From contig JBHGAV010000037.1 of the NCBI GenBank assembly GCA_041946685.1, positions 1 to 40,774 of the forward strand: a DNA stretch of 40,774 bases, written 5' to 3'. Numbering within the stretch: the first letter of the stretch is position 1; each line of letters opens with the position of its first letter. The position numbers were made by a program, and so were the translations under genes. Shown piece after piece: positions 21,313 to 29,151 of this stretch. Source of the DNA: JBHGAV01 sp041946685 (lineage in GTDB: Bacteria > Acidobacteriota > Terriglobia > Bryobacterales > Bryobacteraceae). The notes below the pieces were generated by a model. That model saw only the letters and a list, made by a program, of their open reading frames with translations, was not told the origin of the DNA and searched no databases.

Positions 21313-22485
21313 GTGCCTTTGGTGGTGGAATCGTCGCGAACGCTCAGGCCCAAAAGCCTCACGGCAGTGGTTCTGGCCCTGGGTGTCGCAAGCGCCCTCC
21401 TCTACTACGGGCAGCTTTTCTTTGTGACCCTCATCACCGCGCTGATCATCGCCTTCATCTTGGAACCGTTTGTCGGCCTTCTCATGCGCGCGCACCTTCC
21501 GAGAGCCGTGGCCAGCTTCCTCGTCTGCGTGGCGGCGCTTCTGGTGCTGTATCTGGTGGGACTTGGCGTGTACGCTCAGGTGCTGAGCCTCTACCGTGAG
21601 CTTCCGTCCTACAGCACCAGGATCACCGAACTGGTTGACTCCGTTGTCGTTCGCGTGGAGGAGATGGAACAGGCCACTTTCCGGCTGCTTGTGCCGAAGC
21701 GGGCACAGGACAGGCAGAAGCAGGCGCAGTCCGCTGTCCAGGAACCGCCGGTAACGCGGGTGACGCCGCGGAGACGTTCCGCAGAGCCTCCCGCGCCCAT
21801 CTCACCGCCTCCCGTCCAGGAGGTGCGCATTCTTCAGGAAAGGTCGGCCTTGGTCGGCTACCTTTATGCCCATCTCGGATCGGTGTACCAAGTCCTGCTG
21901 ATGGCATCCTTCGTTCCCTTTCTTGTTTATTTCATGCTGAGCTGGCGGGACCACCTCCACAAGGCCTTCCTTCAGCTTTTCGAGGGGCAGGCCCGCCTGG
22001 TCGCGGGCAACAGCTTGGAAGGCATTGCTGTTATGGTGCGCGGATTTGTGGTCGGCAACTTCGCGCTGGGCCTTCTGCTGGCAGGCGTCAGCTCCCTGCT
22101 GTTCTGGCTTTGCCGGCTTCCCTATCCGCTTCTGATCGGGCCGCTCAGCGGCTTCCTGAGCCTGATCCCTTACATCGGCTTGCCCCTGGCCGTCATCCCG
22201 CCCCTGTTTACCGCGCTTCCTCTCTACAAGACCATGCCCCCCTACCTGCTCATAGGCAGCGCGGTGGCGGTGTTGCACCTGGTTGCCCTGAACCTGCTCT
22301 ACCCCAAGATCGTGGGTTCCAGGGTGCACTTGAATCCGCTGGTGGTGACGGTGGCGTTGATGCTGTGGGGAGTGCTGTGGGGGGCGGTCGGACTGGTCCT
22401 GGCGATCCCACTGACGGCTGCTTTCAAAGCGGTCTGTGATAACGTGAGTAGCTTGCAGCCCTACGGGCGGCTGCTCGGAGACTGA
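21313..22485 (+). CDS. AI-2E (PerM/YdiK) family membrane permease
   Basis: 390-residue inner-membrane protein with about eight helices. An N-terminal helix pair (about 18-60) and a third helix (LVCVAALLVLYLVGLGVYAQ region) precede a soluble, proline-rich insertion (about 130-175, with QEPPVTRVTPRRRSAEPPAP). The C-terminal bundle contains the family segments GPLSGFLSLIPYIGLPLAVIP and LYPKIVGSRVHLNPLVVTVA. Members have been linked to autoinducer-2 export, ion antiport and other transport; the substrate here is unknown. GTG at 21313 is the start. TAGAGT at 21275-21280, preceded by TG, is a possible extended -10 box. It is divergent from ruvX and 13 bases ahead of the next gene. Confidence 0.9.
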   Translation: MPLVVESSRTLRPKSLTAVVLALGVASALLYYGQLFFVTLITALIIAFILEPFVGLLMRAHLPRAVASFLVCVAALLVLYLVGLGVYAQVLSLYRELPSYSTRITELVDSVVVRVEEMEQATFRLLVPKRAQDRQKQAQSAVQEPPVTRVTPRRRSAEPPAPISPPPVQEVRILQERSALVGYLYAHLGSVYQVLLMASFVPFLVYFMLSWRDHLHKAFLQLFEGQARLVAGNSLEGIAVMVRGFVVGNFALGLLLAGVSSLLFWLCRLPYPLLIGPLSGFLSLIPYIGLPLAVIPPLFTALPLYKTMPPYLLIGSAVAVLHLVALNLLYPKIVGSRVHLNPLVVTVALMLWGVLWGAVGLVLAIPLTAAFKAVCDNVSSLQPYGRLLGD

Positions 22486-22498
22486 TGCGGGAGCGCCG

Positions 22499-22996
22499 GT
22501 GAGAATCCGTTTCTTTGTTTACCTTCTCGGCGGCATCGCGCTGGTGGCGGCGGCTGTGGCCTGGATGTTCTACATCCAGCGTGGCGCACACATGCGACTG
22601 GAGGGAGCCGTACTCAAGGTCCGTTCTCTCGCCACGGACGAGAACAGCTCCGTGGCCCTCATCGACTTCCGCGTGACCAACCTCGCCGACTACGTCTGGA
22701 TGGTGCGGTCCGTGGAGGTGTCGGTGATCGACGGCCAGGGCTACCTGGTCCAGGGCAGTACCATCTCTGACGTGGACTCAGCCCGCCTGTTCGACTACTA
22801 CCCCTTGCTCGGCCAGAAGTTCAACAGCTCTCTAACCCCGCGCACCCGGATCCAGCCTCATCAGACGATCGACCGCATGATCGCCGCGCGATTCGAGATT
22901 CCCGAGCGTGACTTGCAGGCGCGTAAGAAACTCACGATCCGGGTTGAGGAGGTCGACGGCGGGATCTCGGAGATAGAAGAGACGCCCTCACAGTAG
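22499..22996 (+). CDS. membrane-anchored protein of unknown function
   Basis: 165 residues from GTG at 22499, with GGGAG 6 bases upstream. One N-terminal membrane segment (about 4-25, FFVYLLGGIALVAAAVAWMF) is followed by an extracytoplasmic beta-rich domain: MRLEGAVLKVRSLATDENSS, ALIDFRVTNLADYVWMVRSV and IDRMIAARFEIPERDL. The VALIDFRVTN style recalls the immunoglobulin-like DUF4352/FxLYD folds that sit behind anchors, but I cannot name a family. It follows the permease by 13 bases and is probably cotranscribed. Its TAG stop is the first part of a palindrome shared with the TonB-like gene. Confidence 0.75.
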   Translation: MRIRFFVYLLGGIALVAAAVAWMFYIQRGAHMRLEGAVLKVRSLATDENSSVALIDFRVTNLADYVWMVRSVEVSVIDGQGYLVQGSTISDVDSARLFDYYPLLGQKFNSSLTPRTRIQPHQTIDRMIAARFEIPERDLQARKKLTIRVEEVDGGISEIEETPSQ

Positions 22997-23020
22997 GGGC
23001 CGGGCATGCCCTCCCCCTAC
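22993..23020. terminator. palindromic element, copy 2, containing both convergent stop codons
   Basis: GTAGGGG (22993-22999) and CCCCTAC (23014-23020) are perfect 7-base arms around the palindrome GGGCATGCCC (23002-23011). TAG at 22994-22996 ends the plus-strand gene; TAG at 23019-23017 on the minus strand ends the TonB-like gene. It shares arms and core with copy 1 at 17568-17592. Confidence 0.8.
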
Positions 23021-24576
23021 ACGTCCTGCGGGGGGATGGCGAGCAGTATCTCGACGACTACGGGAGCGCCGTCCCGGACTGCGGGGCGGAAATGCCACTT
23101 GGCCAGTTCCGCCTTGATCAGGTCCTTCATCTTCGCGTTGGGCGCCCGGATTACATTCAGATCCCGAAACTGGCCCTGCGTGTCCACCGAGCCATGCACA
23201 AGGATATAGCCTGTCCGGGGCAGCATCGTGACCGGCGGCAGCAGGGTCACCAGTGGGAAGGGAGCCTTGAGGGCAGAGGGAGCCCCGATGTTGACTGCGC
23301 CACCGACAATCCGCGGCGCGACAGCCGCTTCCTTGGGGATGCAGTACTGCAAGAGCCACGCCTTGGGCGCCCCGACCTGGAGGTACACGGTGTAGACCGG
23401 CTGGCCGCTCAGCACTCCGGCGCTCTCCGAAAAGGAAGGGTCCGCGGCGGACTGCATCACCACCACGTCGAAGACCGCGTTGGCCGGGTGCTCGATCTTG
23501 ATCGGTGTAGCGTAGCGTTGCGGCAGGGCGGCTAGGGCCCGCGCGAACTCGGCCAGCTCGCCTTCTCCACCCGTGGAGGAGCCGGATCCTGAGCCGGTGC
23601 CTGCGGCGCCCCCCTTCCCCCCGCTGCCGGCCCCGCCGCCAGCCGAGTCCCCGGCGGCCTCGTGGAAGGCCGGCAGGTTGGGCAGACGCCCGAGCTGGTT
23701 CCCCAGCGGAATCCTGACCCTTTCTTCCAGCGGCGCGGGATCAGGTGAGATGGCCAGGATGCTAATTGGCTCGCCCAGCGTCGGGCTGACAGAGGCGCCA
23801 CGGCCGGAGGGGATCGGAGACGGCGCCTGGAACTTCCTGGCCGGCACATTCGGCCGCGGCAGCCGCAGAAGCGCTGTCGCCGGCCCGGCCAGCATGCTGT
23901 CGATCTTGAGGTCCGGGTTGGCGTTGTTCGGCGCAGCTAGTTGCGGCGGCGCATCCAGCCTTGGCGCCACGGCGGGATCGGCGCTCTTGCCGGGCTCGAC
24001 GAACCTCCTGGGCGTCGGCCTGGGCAGAGCGGGACCCGACAGCAACACCAGCTGCGGGAGCTTCACCTGGGCCGTCAAGGGCATGTCCGGCGGCAGGTGC
24101 GGTTGAATCAGAGTCTGGTCCGAATCGACTCGGCGGACGTTGCGCGGCGGCTGAAACAGCTTCGGGGGTCTATGCAGCGGCGCTGTCTCGGGCTTGGGGC
24201 GAGGCGGGACATCCGCCTTTGCGACTTCCGTGGGCGTCCGTTCGAGCTTCGGGCTTGGGCGCGCAGCGGGCGGCTCCTTCTCCTTGAGCGGCAGCGGAGG
24301 GAGATAGAGACGGTCTGGCACCCGTATCTCCAGGCTCCGCATCGCCCTCATCAGGCGCTTGCTTGTCTCTGCGTCGCTCTCCGGCAGCAGATCGATCAAC
24401 GGCGGCAGCACGAAAACGAGGAGGCAGTGGAGGAACACCGATGCCAGAAAGCAGGGAAAATAGCGCCTCTTGGGAAGCAGCGCCGGCCAGTAGAGCTTCA
24501 ACTCGGGGTACGGCGCCTCGGCCCTGGATGCGAGGAGTCTCTCTTCCTCCATTTCCAGCAGTTGTGCCAGTTGCAT
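23017..24576 (-). CDS. TonB-like energy transducer with long periplasmic linker
   Basis: 519 residues. A cytoplasmic N terminus of about 40 residues, one membrane anchor (about 41-61, PCFLASVFLHCLLVFVLPPL), a long Pro/Lys/Arg-rich linker (about 90-330), a Gly-Ser-rich stretch (about 334-365, GGGAGSGGKGGAAG), and a C-terminal TonB domain (about 440-515: GYILVHGSVDTQGQFRDLNV and KAELAKWHFRPAVRDGAPVV). TonB links proton-motive force to outer-membrane transporters. This protein is about twice the length of E. coli TonB and has no ExbB/ExbD or receptor next to it, so it may act as a structural or specialised TonB. The upstream NarL-type regulator is 49 bases away on the same strand. Confidence 0.85.
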   Translation of the reverse strand: MQLAQLLEMEEERLLASRAEAPYPELKLYWPALLPKRRYFPCFLASVFLHCLLVFVLPPLIDLLPESDAETSKRLMRAMRSLEIRVPDRLYLPPLPLKEKEPPAARPSPKLERTPTEVAKADVPPRPKPETAPLHRPPKLFQPPRNVRRVDSDQTLIQPHLPPDMPLTAQVKLPQLVLLSGPALPRPTPRRFVEPGKSADPAVAPRLDAPPQLAAPNNANPDLKIDSMLAGPATALLRLPRPNVPARKFQAPSPIPSGRGASVSPTLGEPISILAISPDPAPLEERVRIPLGNQLGRLPNLPAFHEAAGDSAGGGAGSGGKGGAAGTGSGSGSSTGGEGELAEFARALAALPQRYATPIKIEHPANAVFDVVVMQSAADPSFSESAGVLSGQPVYTVYLQVGAPKAWLLQYCIPKEAAVAPRIVGGAVNIGAPSALKAPFPLVTLLPPVTMLPRTGYILVHGSVDTQGQFRDLNVIRAPNAKMKDLIKAELAKWHFRPAVRDGAPVVVEILLAIPPQDV

Positions 24577-24625
24577 CCCACCCTCCCGGACTCGCCGCGG
24601 CCTGCGGATCGGCCGCCGCCGGTCC

Positions 24626-25363
24626 CTAGTCGATCAGCCCTCCCGCACCGCGAGCCCTCGCCTGGGGCTTCTCCAGCACCAGTGAACGCAACCACTGGGA
24701 TTGCCCCGCGTCCTTCCGCTGGGGATAGGCCGGCCTTGGCTGGGGCATTTCCACCAGGGCTTCCCCCGACGGCATGTTCTTCAGGCCGAACAAGGCAAGT
24801 TCAAACCGGTCCTTGACTCCCAGTTTCTGGAAGAGCCGGGATAGGTAGACCTTCACAGTGCCTTCGGAGATGAACAGCGTGGCGGCGATCTCCTTGTTCT
24901 TGAGTCCCTGGCTTAACAGGCTCACCAGTTGACTCTCGCGGCGGGTCAGCGAAATCGTCCGCATGGTCGTGAAGCTGGCCTTGAGAGTCTCTTCGAACCA
25001 CAGGCCGCCGTCTGCGACCATCTGAAAGCACTTGAGCAGCACTTCGGGCGGGTGAGTCTTCCTCAGGATCCCGCGCACGCCATGCTCAATGGCCTGATAA
25101 GCGAGCTCGGTAGAAATGCTGCGGACCCACAGCACGACTTTGGAGGCGGGCAACTGTCGCTGCATGTCCAATAAGACTCCGAACGTCAGATCCGGAGTAA
25201 GATCCAGCAAGAGGATATCCGGCCGGTCCATTCTGGCCCGTTCGATCAGGGCGGTGGGCGTTCGAGAGACCCCCACAAGCCGGTACTCTTCCGAGCCGGC
25301 CAGAACCGTCTCCAGACCACTCGCCAAGATCGGCTCGTCCGTGTACAGCAAAAGGCGAGTCAT
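24626..25363 (-). CDS. NarL/FixJ-type response regulator next to the Tad locus
   Basis: 245 residues: receiver domain (about 1-125) with Asp9-Glu10, phospho-acceptor Asp54 in LLLDLTPD and Lys in ILRKTHPPE, then a LuxR-type helix-turn-helix (about 140-200: LTRRESQLVSLLSQGLKNKE and ISEGTVKVYLSRLFQKLGV). A 40-residue basic, disordered C-terminal tail is unusual for the family. GGGAG precedes ATG 25363. No kinase is in the window. Being divergent from the PilZ-Tad operon across a 374-base AT-rich gap makes it the best candidate local regulator of pilus genes (inference); it may also drive the TonB-like gene downstream. Confidence 0.92.
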   Translation of the reverse strand: MTRLLLYTDEPILASGLETVLAGSEEYRLVGVSRTPTALIERARMDRPDILLLDLTPDLTFGVLLDMQRQLPASKVVLWVRSISTELAYQAIEHGVRGILRKTHPPEVLLKCFQMVADGGLWFEETLKASFTTMRTISLTRRESQLVSLLSQGLKNKEIAATLFISEGTVKVYLSRLFQKLGVKDRFELALFGLKNMPSGEALVEMPQPRPAYPQRKDAGQSQWLRSLVLEKPQARARGAGGLID

Positions 25364-25737
25364 AGCACTCCCTTCTTCGGGCAGCGGGCTACCCCCGCTT
25401 CCCGGTGCGCGTTATCCTGCCGTCGCACCCGAAGCTTCGCCCCCGGCCGCAAGGCAACGCATTGCGGCATCACGAGCGAGCATCAGGCGCATGGGGAATC
25501 AAATATAGCACGGATTTGTGGAATAATTCCAGAATTTTCTTGCCGAAACTCCGGATTTTCGCTTATGGCGAATAGGACTATCGACCTCAAAGTACTACCC
25601 GGCAGGGTGATGCTAACCAACCTCCACATTCTCCACATTCTAAAGAAATAGCTCCGCACTAACCTTAGTAAACAGATAGATGCTACCTATTTACGGTCTT
25701 GATCCACCCGCCGCAAGATCATACATTGGCTCATCTG
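25364..25737. other. AT-rich divergent regulatory region between the NarL-type regulator and the Tad operon
   Basis: 374 bases without a credible gene, clearly more AT-rich than its surroundings from about 25495 on. It holds the perfect inverted repeat GGAAT-A-ATTCC (25520-25530), a 9-base tandem repeat CCACATTCT twice (25624-25632 and 25633-25641), TCGC-TTATG-GCGA (about 25558-25570) and the promoter described separately. I see no convincing plus-strand promoter for the Tad operon by eye. Confidence 0.6.
25502..25530 (-). promoter_or_regulatory. promoter of the NarL-type regulator with operator-like inverted repeat
   Basis: On the minus strand TATATT (complement of 25502-25507), preceded by TGC, is an extended -10 box. 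The -35 position 17 bases upstream (25525-25530) falls inside the inverted repeat GGAAT-A-ATTCC. A protein bound there would compete with RNA polymerase, so repression or autoregulation is plausible. Confidence 0.4.
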
Positions 25738-26118
25738 ATGGAACGGCGAAGGAATGCCAGATTGGAGATCAACCTGAACTGCCGGCTGACGTCACTTCGC
25801 CTCGGAAGCCAACCCCTGAGCGGCGTCACCGAAAACATGAGCCGCGGCGAGGTTCTGGTGAGGCTCGCCGCGGACCTGCCCTCAGAGGATACACCGTGCG
25901 TGGGCGATCCGCTGATCGTCGAGATCGATCTTCCCGCTAATCACGCCTTCGGCCGCAAGTGCATGCAATGCCAGACGACGGTCGTGCGGGTCTCCGGTTC
26001 TGAGCCCGGCGGGACGCGCTTGATCATGCGGATTCACAAGATGAGATTTCAGAGCTGTGCTCAGGCCGCGGTTCCCGCCGAGGGGTGCGATGGCGAACCG
26101 CGGCACCTGCTGATGTGA
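25738..26118 (+). CDS. PilZ-domain protein, possible cyclic di-GMP receptor
   Basis: 126 residues from ATG at 25738; TTG at 25699 would add 13 residues, and neither has a clear ribosome-binding site. The N-terminal ERRRNARLEINLNCRL carries the RxxxR cyclic di-GMP-binding motif of PilZ domains. The second motif, normally [D/N]xSxxG, reads NMSRGE (33-38), so its last Gly is Glu. The domain continues with DPLIVEIDLPANHAFGRKCM and TVVRVSGSEPGGTRLIMRIH. Binding may therefore be weakened or altered. It is the first gene of the Tad-pilus run, 25 bases before the next, which suggests second-messenger control of pilus assembly (inference). Confidence 0.8.
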   Translation: MERRRNARLEINLNCRLTSLRLGSQPLSGVTENMSRGEVLVRLAADLPSEDTPCVGDPLIVEIDLPANHAFGRKCMQCQTTVVRVSGSEPGGTRLIMRIHKMRFQSCAQAAVPAEGCDGEPRHLLM

Positions 26119-26143
26119 GCCTGGCCATGGGTGGAAGACGCAA

Positions 26144-27883
26144 ATGCCGGCCGGAGGTGGAAACGGATTCCCGGCGCTCGGACTGCACCCGATGAACTCA
26201 GCGAAGCCCAATCCCGCCGCCCGGTTCCTTCCGTCTCTGACCGACGTGGTGTTCCTCATGCCGGTGGTCTTGCTGTTCCTGCGCATGGAAGGCGCAAAGC
26301 GCATGCTCGGCGATGGCGACACGGGGTGGCACATCCGCGCAGGAGAGTGGATCCTTCAGCACGGTGGTGTGCCGCGGACGGACATGTTTTCCTTCACCAA
26401 GGCCGGTGAGCCCTGGTACGCGTGGGAGTGGCTGTGGGATGTGGCGTTTGCCTGGCTGCACCGGCAGGCTGGAATGGCGGCGGTGGTTCTGGCCAGCATC
26501 CTGGTGCTGTCGTTCACCTTTGCGCTGCTATACCGGCTCGTCCTTCGGGAGTGCCCGAATGTCCTGATTGCCTTCGCGGTCACCTTCGCGGCGACGGCCG
26601 GCTCCACCATGCATTGGCTGGCCCGCCCTCACCTGTTCACGCTGCTTTTTGTGGCGGTCTTTTATGCCTTGCTGGAGCGGGCCCGCCAGGGGCGAACCCG
26701 GCTGCTTCTCTTGCTGCCGCCCTTGATGGTGATTTGGACGAACATCCACGGCGGCTTCTTCGTCGGCATCATCCTGATCGGCTGCTATGTCGCCGGTGAG
26801 CTGGTCCAGTGGCTGTTGGAGCCGGATCCGGAAAAGGCGCGTGGGGCCCTATTGCGCAGCAGGCCGTTCCTGTTGACAGGGCTGGTTTCGGCGGCAGTCA
26901 CCCTGGTCAACCCGTACTCCTACGGCTTGCACGTGCACATGTGGAAGTTCCTGACCGGCTCCTTTCACCTGAGGTACATCAACGAGTACCAGCCGACCCA
27001 ATTTCAGAATGGCCTGGCGCTGTGGTACGAGCCGCTGGTGTTGCTGGGTGTGGCGGCTGTAGCCTGGAGCGTCTATCACCGGCGGTTCGCCCATGCGATC
27101 ATGGCGGCCGGCTGGCTGCACCTTGCTCTCTTTTCGGTGCGGAACCTGCCCATCTACCTGATTGTCGCCGCGCCGTGCGTGGCGGGCATGCTCTACGATC
27201 TGCTCAAGCGGGTGTCGGTTGCCCCGCTCGCTTCGTGGGTGGGCAAGTCCCTCCGGGCCTTTGACCGCTTTGCGGAGGAGTTCGGTGCAAACGACCGCAT
27301 TCCCCGCCTCCACCTGGCCAGCGCCGCCGGATTCGTGGCGATGGCATCCCTGTTCTACGCTCCGGCGCCACCCGCCAATTTCAGGGCCGAGTACGACGTG
27401 AAGCAGTACCCCGCCGCGGCCCTGGAAGTTCTCCGCGGACCGGAGACCGCCCGAAGCATCTTCGCGGATGATGAGTGGGGCGACTACCTCATCTACCGCC
27501 TCTATCCGCAAACCAAGGTCTTTGTCGACGGCAGATTCGACTTGTACGGCGAGGAGTTCACCAAGAAGTACCTCGATGTCCTCAACGCCAAGTACGGGTG
27601 GGAGGACACCCTCAAGAAGTACAGCGTGGACACGATTCTGCTGCGCGTCGACACCCCTCTGGCCGGCGCTCTGAAGGAGTCCCGGCGCTGGCATCCGATC
27701 TTCGACGACGGTATGGCGATCGTGTTCCGGTCCCAAGCCGCGCTCGCCGTCCGCGCCCAGCCGGAGGAGAACCAGAATCCCGCCGGACTACCCGGCAGGA
27801 ATGTTCGTGATCGTGTGATCACGAGGGTTAACCCAAGTGGTCCCCGGACCACAGATAGCAAGACGAGGAGTGAATCCCTATGA
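26144..27883 (+). CDS. polytopic membrane protein, GT-C glycosyltransferase-like, at head of flp
   Basis: 579 residues from ATG at 26144 (GGAAG 6 bases upstream); ATG at 26192 is an alternative without a ribosome-binding site. About ten membrane helices up to residue 410, then a soluble C-terminal domain. The first extracytoplasmic loop DGDTGWHIRAGEWIL and VPRTDMFSFT has the acidic/His pattern of GT-C enzymes that use polyprenyl-linked sugars. The C-terminal domain contains DDEWGDYLIYRLYPQTKVFV and DGRFDLYGEEFTKKYLDV, a conserved pairing in such proteins. Glycosylation of pilin or surface polymer is a reasonable guess, not shown. The last 35 residues are low-conservation sequence encoded by a cluster of inverted repeats. 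Its stop overlaps the flp start as ATGA. Confidence 0.75.
   Translation: MPAGGGNGFPALGLHPMNSAKPNPAARFLPSLTDVVFLMPVVLLFLRMEGAKRMLGDGDTGWHIRAGEWILQHGGVPRTDMFSFTKAGEPWYAWEWLWDVAFAWLHRQAGMAAVVLASILVLSFTFALLYRLVLRECPNVLIAFAVTFAATAGSTMHWLARPHLFTLLFVAVFYALLERARQGRTRLLLLLPPLMVIWTNIHGGFFVGIILIGCYVAGELVQWLLEPDPEKARGALLRSRPFLLTGLVSAAVTLVNPYSYGLHVHMWKFLTGSFHLRYINEYQPTQFQNGLALWYEPLVLLGVAAVAWSVYHRRFAHAIMAAGWLHLALFSVRNLPIYLIVAAPCVAGMLYDLLKRVSVAPLASWVGKSLRAFDRFAEEFGANDRIPRLHLASAAGFVAMASLFYAPAPPANFRAEYDVKQYPAAALEVLRGPETARSIFADDEWGDYLIYRLYPQTKVFVDGRFDLYGEEFTKKYLDVLNAKYGWEDTLKKYSVDTILLRVDTPLAGALKESRRWHPIFDDGMAIVFRSQAALAVRAQPEENQNPAGLPGRNVRDRVITRVNPSGPRTTDSKTRSESL
27782..27852 (+). repeat. four consecutive inverted repeats immediately upstream of flp
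   Basis: In 71 bases: GCCGG-ACTAC-CCGGC (27782-27796, 5-base arms), CGTGATC-GTGT-GATCACG (27806-27823, 7-base arms), GGGTTAACCC (27825-27834, perfect palindrome) and GTGGTCC-CC-GGACCAC (27837-27852, 7-base arms). They lie inside the 3' end of the preceding reading frame and end 12 bases before the flp ribosome-binding site GAGGAG (27865-27870). Confidence 0.8.
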
Positions 27884-28059
27884 TGTGGAATTTCCTGCGA
27901 GACGAACAAGGCCAGGACCTGATCGAATACACGCTGCTGCTGGCATTCGTGGCTCTGGCCTCGGCGGCTCTGTTCATCGCCGCCGGCGGCAGTGTCAGTG
28001 GAATCTGGAGCGTGGCCAACAGCCGGTTGAGCACGGCCGCCAACTCCGCGTCGTCCTAG
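27880..28059 (+). CDS. flp: Flp/Fap-type IVb major pilin
   Basis: 59-residue prepilin, the structural subunit of the Tad pilus. A short leader, MMWNFLRDEQG, is followed by QDLIEYTLLLAFVALASAAL: cleavage after Gly11 would leave Glu at +5 and Tyr at +6, the Flp signature, then one hydrophobic helix and a small polar C terminus (STAANSASS). GAGGAG at 27865-27870 is 9 bases before ATG 27880; a second ATG follows at once at 27883. The start overlaps the previous stop as ATGA. A terminator-like hairpin comes 11 bases after the stop, so pilin is probably made in excess over the assembly proteins. Confidence 0.96.
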   Translation: MMWNFLRDEQGQDLIEYTLLLAFVALASAALFIAAGGSVSGIWSVANSRLSTAANSASS

Positions 28060-28070
28060 AGCCCGTTTTC

Positions 28071-28097
28071 CGGGGGCGCGGCGGCAATGCGCCCCCG
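28071..28097 (+). terminator. terminator or attenuator hairpin after flp
   Basis: CGGGGGCGC (28071-28079) and GCGCCCCCG (28089-28097) make a perfect 9-bp GC stem with a 9-base loop, followed by TTCTTTGT. It lies between the pilin gene and cpaB and probably ends most transcripts after flp, with some readthrough into the assembly genes. Confidence 0.8.
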
Positions 28098-28242
28098 TTC
28101 TTTGTCGTGCTGGGCAGGATGAAGCAGCAGGGCCCGCGGCGGTGCAGACGGGAACACTGAAAGCCGAGACGGCGCCCTGATTGAATGGCAGGTCCCGGCG
28201 GGCTGGAGAAACGTCTTCGGCCGAGACCGTGGAGAGGCAAGT

Positions 28243-29151
28243 ATGAGCAAACGACTTTTGTCTGTATTGGCATTTGCGCTGGTGGTCTCCCTGGGCGCGA
28301 GCTTCCTGATCTACCGGCTTGTCTCCTCTCAGATGAGCAAGAGCGCCAGGCCCGCGACCACCCAGGTGCTGGTGGCGGCGCGCAATCTGCCCGTCGGCAC
28401 GTTGATTAGCGAGGGAGACCTCAGAAACGCCGACTGGAGTGGACCGATCCCCACAAGCGCCCTGCTGAAGAAAGAGGATGCGGTGGGACGCGGGGTGGTG
28501 GCCAGCATCTATGAGGGCGAGCCGTTGCTGGACGCCCGCCTAGCGGCTAAGGGTGCCGGAGCGGGGCTCTCCGCGACGATCCCTCCCGGGATGCGCGCAG
28601 TAGCCATCCGCGTCAACGAGGTTGTCGGCGTTGCCGGCTTCGTAGTTCCGGGGCAGCGCGTCGACGTCCTTGTCCTGGGGACGCCGCCCGGCGGTTCCAG
28701 TGCCATGGGCACCATCACCAAGACGATTCTCCAGAACATCGAGGTGCTCAGCGCTGGACAAAACATCCAGAAGGACAACGAGGGCAAGCCCGTCACCGTG
28801 CAGGTGGTCAACGTTCTGGTGACTCCCGAGCAGGCTGAGGTGTTGAGCCTGATCAGCAACGATATGCGGATTCAGTTGATCCTCCGCAATCCACTCGACA
28901 CCAAGGAAACAAAGACGCCGGGGACAGCGGCCTCCAGCATCTTCTCCGGCGTAGCTTACAAGGGTCCGGCTCCGACCGAAGCCCCTGCGCCGGTGCGGGC
29001 CGCCCCGAGGCCAAAACCCGTCGTCGTCGCGGCGGCGCCGGAGCGCCCCGCGCCTCCGCTGGTCGTGGAGATCATCCAGGGGAGCAGGAAGAGTGAGGTC
29101 AAGTTCCAGGAGCAGAAGGAACAGTCTCGGAGCGCGGAGGAACGCCAGTGA
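28243..29151 (+). CDS. cpaB: Tad pilus assembly protein CpaB/RcpC
   Basis: 302 residues. One N-terminal membrane segment (about 6-26), a SAF domain (about 40-105: VLVAARNLPVGTLISEGDLR and GRGVVASIYEGEPLLDARLA), and the RcpC-type domain (about 115-235: MRAVAIRVNEVVGVAGFVVP, GQRVDVLVLG and VTPEQAEVLSLI). Family members help the secretin assemble or bridge the periplasm. The C-terminal 70 residues are Pro/Ala-rich and then charged (RKSEVKFQEQKEQSRSAEER), a longer tail than usual. The 183 bases between flp and this gene hold the terminator and the leader. The stop overlaps the next start (GTGA). Confidence 0.93.
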   Translation: MSKRLLSVLAFALVVSLGASFLIYRLVSSQMSKSARPATTQVLVAARNLPVGTLISEGDLRNADWSGPIPTSALLKKEDAVGRGVVASIYEGEPLLDARLAAKGAGAGLSATIPPGMRAVAIRVNEVVGVAGFVVPGQRVDVLVLGTPPGGSSAMGTITKTILQNIEVLSAGQNIQKDNEGKPVTVQVVNVLVTPEQAEVLSLISNDMRIQLILRNPLDTKETKTPGTAASSIFSGVAYKGPAPTEAPAPVRAAPRPKPVVVAAAPERPAPPLVVEIIQGSRKSEVKFQEQKEQSRSAEERQ

